Assembly: GCA_002710765.1 (NCBI GenBank)
Contig: PALK01000037.1
Location: forward strand, 1 to 9,645
Direction: 5' to 3'
DNA: 9,645 nt
Origin: Rickettsiales bacterium
Lineage (GTDB): Bacteria > Pseudomonadota > Alphaproteobacteria > Methylaequorales > Methylaequoraceae
Shown here: positions 6,535 to 9,645 of the stretch, in pieces
How the letters are laid out: each line of letters begins with the position of its first letter
Numbering within the stretch: position 1 is the stretch's first letter
The notes under the pieces: model-generated
Database searches by the model: none
Told to the model about the DNA's origin: nothing
What the model saw: the letters and a program-made list of their open reading frames with translations, nothing else
Translations under genes and position numbers: made by a program

Positions 6535-7850
6535 AGTTTATTTTCTTAGTTATGATGATTTTATTTTACTTTGACAATGTTACTGCTCAAGAGGAAAATA
6601 CTGAAATAGACCCTTATGCTGGTTTAGCAGAGTTAATTGCTGCAGAGGAGGGACCTTTTGAAAAATGTAAAGATTATATAAAAGAAAAGGGGTGGAAAGA
6701 GTTTATAAAAAATGATGTAAATGGAAAAGAAGTCAGAATGGCATGTGGAAGATCTGGTATTGGAGTTGCTCCAAGTAAAAAAGATTTTTTGTCATCAAGA
6801 ACAGTTGCATTTAATGATGCTTTGCTTAATGCACAAAAAAGATTTAGTGAATTTAAATCTAAAGAAATACAGGTTCAAATAGTAAAACAATTACAAAAAG
6901 GTTTTGGATTAGATGAGAAATCAGCAATTGAAAAGAACAATGATATTATTCAAGCTGATGAAGAAACTCAATCAGACAATCTATTTAAGAAATTATATAA
7001 ATTAGCTAATAACGAAGTTGATGAAAGACTTGAAGATGTTGATACAAAAAAAGCAGAAAATACTCAAAAAATTCAAGAAGAAATAGATAATTTAGCTCAA
7101 TCAAGTGTATTTGAAAAAACCATCCAATCAGCATCTCAAATTACTATGAATGGACTACAGTCTTTTAAAATTTGGGAGGAATGTAAAGAAGGTAAGAAGC
7201 AATGTAAAGTCTCTATATTAGCCTTAAGAACATTAGAACAAGGCAATATAGCAAAAGCTTTACTTAATAAAAATTCAATAAATTTAAAAGGTAAGCCCGG
7301 AAGTCCTCTTATAACAGACTTTACTCCAAAACAAGTTATGGCTAATATTGGAGTCAGAATAAAAAGAGATGAAAACGGAAATTATCATCTTCTATCCACA
7401 GCAACAAGTACTATCGAAACTGACTCAGAACTATCTGAAGATATAGCTATAAAAGAAGCAATTGAAGAAGCTGATTCAAATTTAAGGTTATTTGCTGGTG
7501 CACAAATCTCAGCAAACTCAGAAACAGTTTTGAAAGAAATTTTTGAAGAATTTAAGAGTGGAAAACAAGAAAATGAAGTTCAAAAAAAAATAAATGCTTC
7601 TACAAAAGCATTTAGTGAAAAGGCTTCTATTGAAGGAATAACTGAACTTGATAGTGGGATAACAATGCATCCTGCGAATAAGGTCAAGGCAAGATTCGTT
7701 GTTAGGAAGTGGTCACTCAATTCTCAAGCTGATGCTTCGGATGCTGATTTTAGTTCTGGATCAAATAATCAAAATGAAAATACAGATATTTCAAATGAAC
7801 CTTCTGTTCAAGAAGATCTATTTCTAGAGAGTGAAGAGGCAGATTTTTAA
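6528..7850 (+). CDS. secreted DUF6844-like protein with two candidate LPP20/FlgT_N-like modules
   Basis: 440 residues. The signal peptide ends at about Ala20 (NVTA, then QEEN). A short acidic region and EKCKDYIKEKGWKEF follow, then the first candidate module. This starts at RMACGRSGIGVAPSKKDF (70-87), has the helix SSRTVAFNDALLNAQKRFSEF (89-109, Ala spaced along one face), and after a charged helical insertion (120-190) ends in ITMNGLQSFKIWEECKEG...CKVSILALR (205-234). A second copy of the pattern runs from HLLSTATSTIETD (287-299) through the helix EDIAIKEAIEEADSNLRLFA to ASIEGITELDSG and VKARFVVRKWS (385-397). The final 43 residues are acidic and Ser/Asn-rich, probably disordered. Cys47/Cys73 and Cys219/Cys226 may form disulfides. 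From memory this resembles DUF6844 proteins, which I associate with CsgG-like genes. Function unknown; overlaps on both sides tie it to the operon. Confidence 0.83.
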   Translation: MVKFIFLVMMILFYFDNVTAQEENTEIDPYAGLAELIAAEEGPFEKCKDYIKEKGWKEFIKNDVNGKEVRMACGRSGIGVAPSKKDFLSSRTVAFNDALLNAQKRFSEFKSKEIQVQIVKQLQKGFGLDEKSAIEKNNDIIQADEETQSDNLFKKLYKLANNEVDERLEDVDTKKAENTQKIQEEIDNLAQSSVFEKTIQSASQITMNGLQSFKIWEECKEGKKQCKVSILALRTLEQGNIAKALLNKNSINLKGKPGSPLITDFTPKQVMANIGVRIKRDENGNYHLLSTATSTIETDSELSEDIAIKEAIEEADSNLRLFAGAQISANSETVLKEIFEEFKSGKQENEVQKKINASTKAFSEKASIEGITELDSGITMHPANKVKARFVVRKWSLNSQADASDADFSSGSNNQNENTDISNEPSVQEDLFLESEEADF

Positions 7851-8286
7851 AATAGTTTTTCTTAGTTTCTTGTTAGTATTTACCAATTCTTTTTCTGCTG
7901 ATATATTAGAAGAGTATGAAGGAATAAAAGATACTATTAGTTCAGAAACAGTTACTCCTTCAAAAAATTTCTTTTTTGTATCTTCCTTCTCAAAAGTAAC
8001 TTCAAATGAAAATATTGATATAGAGCTTAATAAACAATTAGCTTATTCAAAATTAATTGAATATCTAAAAAAATTGGTTGATTGGCCTAAAAAAATTAAT
8101 GCAGAATTAAAATACGCACTTTGGAATTTTTACATGAATCAGAAAAGTTTTAACTTTAAAAAATCACAATTGGTTGATAATGGAAAATTAGGAGACCTTT
8201 ACTATGTAATAATTGGAATACCAAAGGATGAATTATTTAGACATAAAATAAATTATAACCAAATTATTAATAACCTAAAGGAATAG
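7831..8286 (+). CDS. small secreted protein of unknown function, 151 aa
   Basis: The start is GTG at 7831, overlapping the previous gene by 20 bases; no ATG in the frame allows a complete signal peptide. From this GTG the signal peptide is clear (MKRQIFKIVFLSFLLVFTNS, FSA, then DILEE). The mature part is about 128 residues: FFFVSSFSKVTSNENI (47-62, beta-like), a helix KQLAYSKLIEYLKKLVDWP (68-86), then AELKYALWNFYMNQ (91-104) and a strand GDLYYVIIGIPKDELF (121-136). The order strand, Ala/Leu helix, strand again resembles a minimal LPP20/FlgT_N-like module, but this is a weak pattern call. It is followed after one base by the lipoprotein gene. I see no catalytic motif. Confidence 0.75.
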   Translation: MKRQIFKIVFLSFLLVFTNSFSADILEEYEGIKDTISSETVTPSKNFFFVSSFSKVTSNENIDIELNKQLAYSKLIEYLKKLVDWPKKINAELKYALWNFYMNQKSFNFKKSQLVDNGKLGDLYYVIIGIPKDELFRHKINYNQIINNLKE

Positions 8287-8287
8287 T

Positions 8288-8566
8288 ATGGATAAAATTA
8301 TAAGGAATTTATATTTGATTTTAACTTTATTTTTTATGAGTTGTTCTACAACTGATGAAGTTAAATATTTAAGTGATTGTGATTCTAAAACTGGAATATT
8401 AAGGGCTTATGGAGATACAATTAGAATTGAATACAGTTTAAATAATAAAAATGAGGTTGAAAAAATTGCAAATGAATATTGTGAAAAAAGATTTAAGATT
8501 GCAAAAGAAAATCAGGTTAATTGCGATGGATGTTGCAGAGTAACATATCTATGTAAATCAGAATAA
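8288..8566 (+). CDS. small cysteine-rich putative lipoprotein, 92 aa
   Basis: The signal is MDKIIRNLYLILTLFFMSC, with Cys19 as the probable lipidated residue. The lipobox (FMSC) is imperfect, since Phe at -3 and Met at -2 are unusual, but Ser at -1 and the STTDE that follows fit a lipoprotein. The mature part has six more cysteines: 31, 65, 79, 82, 83 and 89 (ANEYCEKRF, then NCDGCCRVTYLC). An even number after the lipid Cys fits three disulfides in an oxidising periplasm; the CxxCC group could instead bind metal. AAAGGAA at 8277-8283, 5 bases before the ATG, is a good ribosome binding site. It lies one base after the upstream stop and directly abuts the next gene. As the only lipoprotein of the operon, it could anchor the complex to the outer membrane, like small lipoprotein partners in other secretion systems (inference). 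Confidence 0.78.
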   Translation: MDKIIRNLYLILTLFFMSCSTTDEVKYLSDCDSKTGILRAYGDTIRIEYSLNNKNEVEKIANEYCEKRFKIAKENQVNCDGCCRVTYLCKSE

Positions 8567-9478
8567 GTGAGTAATCATATTAATATAATATTTCTTTTTA
8601 TTTTATTGACTATATCAAATGTTACCCATGGGGAAGAAGTTGATCGTTTCTTTTATTTAAGTGGAGACGATAAAAAATTATGTAAAAAAATGTTTGAAAA
8701 TAGTGAAATTAAATACGATAAATCTAAGGATTTATATTACAAGGAGAATTACAGCCCTTTAACTGGAAATACAAAAAGTTATAAATGCAATAACCCAAAT
8801 AAAACTAGTAATTCTTTTATCTCAGGATTAGGTAATATTAGCAAGGGTATTACGTCACTTAATAATGAATCTGAAATCTCAAGTTTAAATAATAAACAAT
8901 CAACTGAGAATGAAAATAATAGTAATTTACTTGGATTCGGTGGTTCTTTACTTGGACTTGGTACGCAAAGTCAATCGGCTAATATGATGCAATCAGCTTT
9001 AATTAACTTAAATATGGCTCAGATAAGTTTTCTTGAAGCGTTAGATGAAGATGAGTTAGCTCTAGCGAATAAAAACTATGTTGCAAACCTTCAAAGTGGA
9101 AAAGTTCTAGGTGATGATGACATGGAAAAGTTTTTATTTCAATCCAAAGAAAATCAGAAAATAATTAATGAAAAAATGTTAAAAGTTGAAAAATTAGATT
9201 CTGAAGCAAAAATAATTTTTGCAAAAGGAATTCCTTATTATTCTCTTGGTGTTGCGTCACTGGTATCGAGTGGTTTTTCTGTTTCAAATACAATAGATAG
9301 TTTTTCAGGAGGAGTTAGCGGTGTATTTTCAGCAATTGGGTTAGCCATTACTGCTAAAGATGCACTAACTGCAATACCCTTATTTTTTAGTTCCTCTGGT
9401 AAAATTATTAAATTTGCAAAGCAGAATGACATTAATACCGATGAACTAGAAAAGGCAAAGGAGTCTTTAGGAGAATAA
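8567..9478 (+). CDS. secreted helical protein, longer paralogue of the gene at 4585
   Basis: 303 residues from a GTG that directly follows the upstream TAA with no gap; no in-frame ATG lies before the signal peptide, so GTG and translational reinitiation are likely. The signal peptide runs to about residue 22 (SNVTHG, then EEVDRF). Residues 23-75 form an extra N-terminal block absent from the paralogue, with Cys39 and Cys74 and a YSPLTGNTKSYKC motif. It is followed by a low-complexity Asn/Ser region (80-120) and a Gly-rich stretch LLGFGGSLLGLG (121-132). From 147 on it matches the 225-aa protein: NLNMAQISFLEALDEDELAL, GDDDMEKF, FAKGIPYYSLGV, then a longer hydrophobic Gly/Ser/Ala segment and PLFFSSSGKIIKFA...LEKAKESLGE. 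It closes the operon. Role unknown; a structural or exported partner of the 225-aa protein is the natural guess. Confidence 0.83.
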   Translation: MSNHINIIFLFILLTISNVTHGEEVDRFFYLSGDDKKLCKKMFENSEIKYDKSKDLYYKENYSPLTGNTKSYKCNNPNKTSNSFISGLGNISKGITSLNNESEISSLNNKQSTENENNSNLLGFGGSLLGLGTQSQSANMMQSALINLNMAQISFLEALDEDELALANKNYVANLQSGKVLGDDDMEKFLFQSKENQKIINEKMLKVEKLDSEAKIIFAKGIPYYSLGVASLVSSGFSVSNTIDSFSGGVSGVFSAIGLAITAKDALTAIPLFFSSSGKIIKFAKQNDINTDELEKAKESLGE

Positions 9479-9512
9479 TTCAGAAATAATTTTATATGAT
9501 TTAATTTCAAAC

Positions 9513-9587
9513 TTATTCATATACTAATATCCATTTTTTATGAGAAGGATTAGGGCAAAAAATATTTGGATGAATAATCTCATGCAA
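9513..9587 (-). pseudogene. possible remnant of the 3' end of a minus-strand gene
   Basis: On the minus strand an open stretch ends in TAA (9513-9515) and reads HEIIHPNIFCPNPSHKKW plus ILVYE. Its amino-acid composition is more protein-like than expected for AT-rich spacer DNA. The frame has an in-frame TAG at 9600-9602, and a TTG at 9585-9587 could only start a 24-residue peptide. It may be the decayed or frameshifted tail of a convergent gene running in from the right edge, a very short gene, or chance. The CP-N-P and His residues are noted without a family name. Confidence 0.2.
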
Positions 9588-9645
9588 AATTGATATGGAC
9601 TATAAGCAAAAAACAGTTTGATACTCAAAAGAAAAATTAAACTCC

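Noticed and set aside
9238..9510. 90-codon minus-strand open frame
   Set aside because: It lies antisense to the end of the 303-aa gene, which has clear paralogy and operon context. The antisense product has no signal or recognisable pattern.

Overview
The window is very AT-rich (clearly under 35% G+C by eye), tightly packed and almost entirely coding on the + strand. Codon use is strongly A/T-biased, and the first enzyme is a transglycosylase of alphaproteobacterial type. Together these suggest a streamlined marine alphaproteobacterium such as a SAR11 (Pelagibacterales) relative. That assignment is inference from composition and gene style; no rRNA or other taxonomic marker is present.

Layout. 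Bases 1-113 are non-coding with no clear element. A secreted 192-residue protein of unknown function follows (114-692). The 275-base gap after it holds a weak stem-loop, a cluster of competing inverted repeats and a possible promoter. A secreted lytic transglycosylase-like protein lies at 968-1897. From 1963 to 9478 there are nine genes in one direction, with gaps of 0-36 bases or overlaps of 7-20 bases, so they almost certainly form one operon. After it comes a short convergent stretch with a possible remnant of a minus-strand gene tail (9513-9587).

The operon is the interesting part. Every product starts with a signal peptide or lipoprotein signal, so all nine should act in the periplasm or outer membrane. 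The recognisable member is a 411-residue protein with an N-terminal FlgT_N/LPP20-like module, a CsgG/TolB-N-like middle domain and a C-terminal FlgT-like beta domain. Around it are a 440-residue protein with two further candidate modules of the same kind (DUF6844-like, from memory), a 365-residue and a 151-residue protein with one candidate module each, a 391-residue beta-rich protein, two paralogous helical proteins with glycine-rich N-termini, a cysteine-rich small lipoprotein and a small glycine-rich hydrophobic protein.

The best reading is an envelope complex of unknown function. An outer-membrane-associated ring or export device related to CsgG/FlgT is the leading guess, perhaps with the two paralogues as substrates or structural subunits and the upstream transglycosylase making room in the peptidoglycan. 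No flagellar, curli-subunit or known secretion ATPase gene is visible here.
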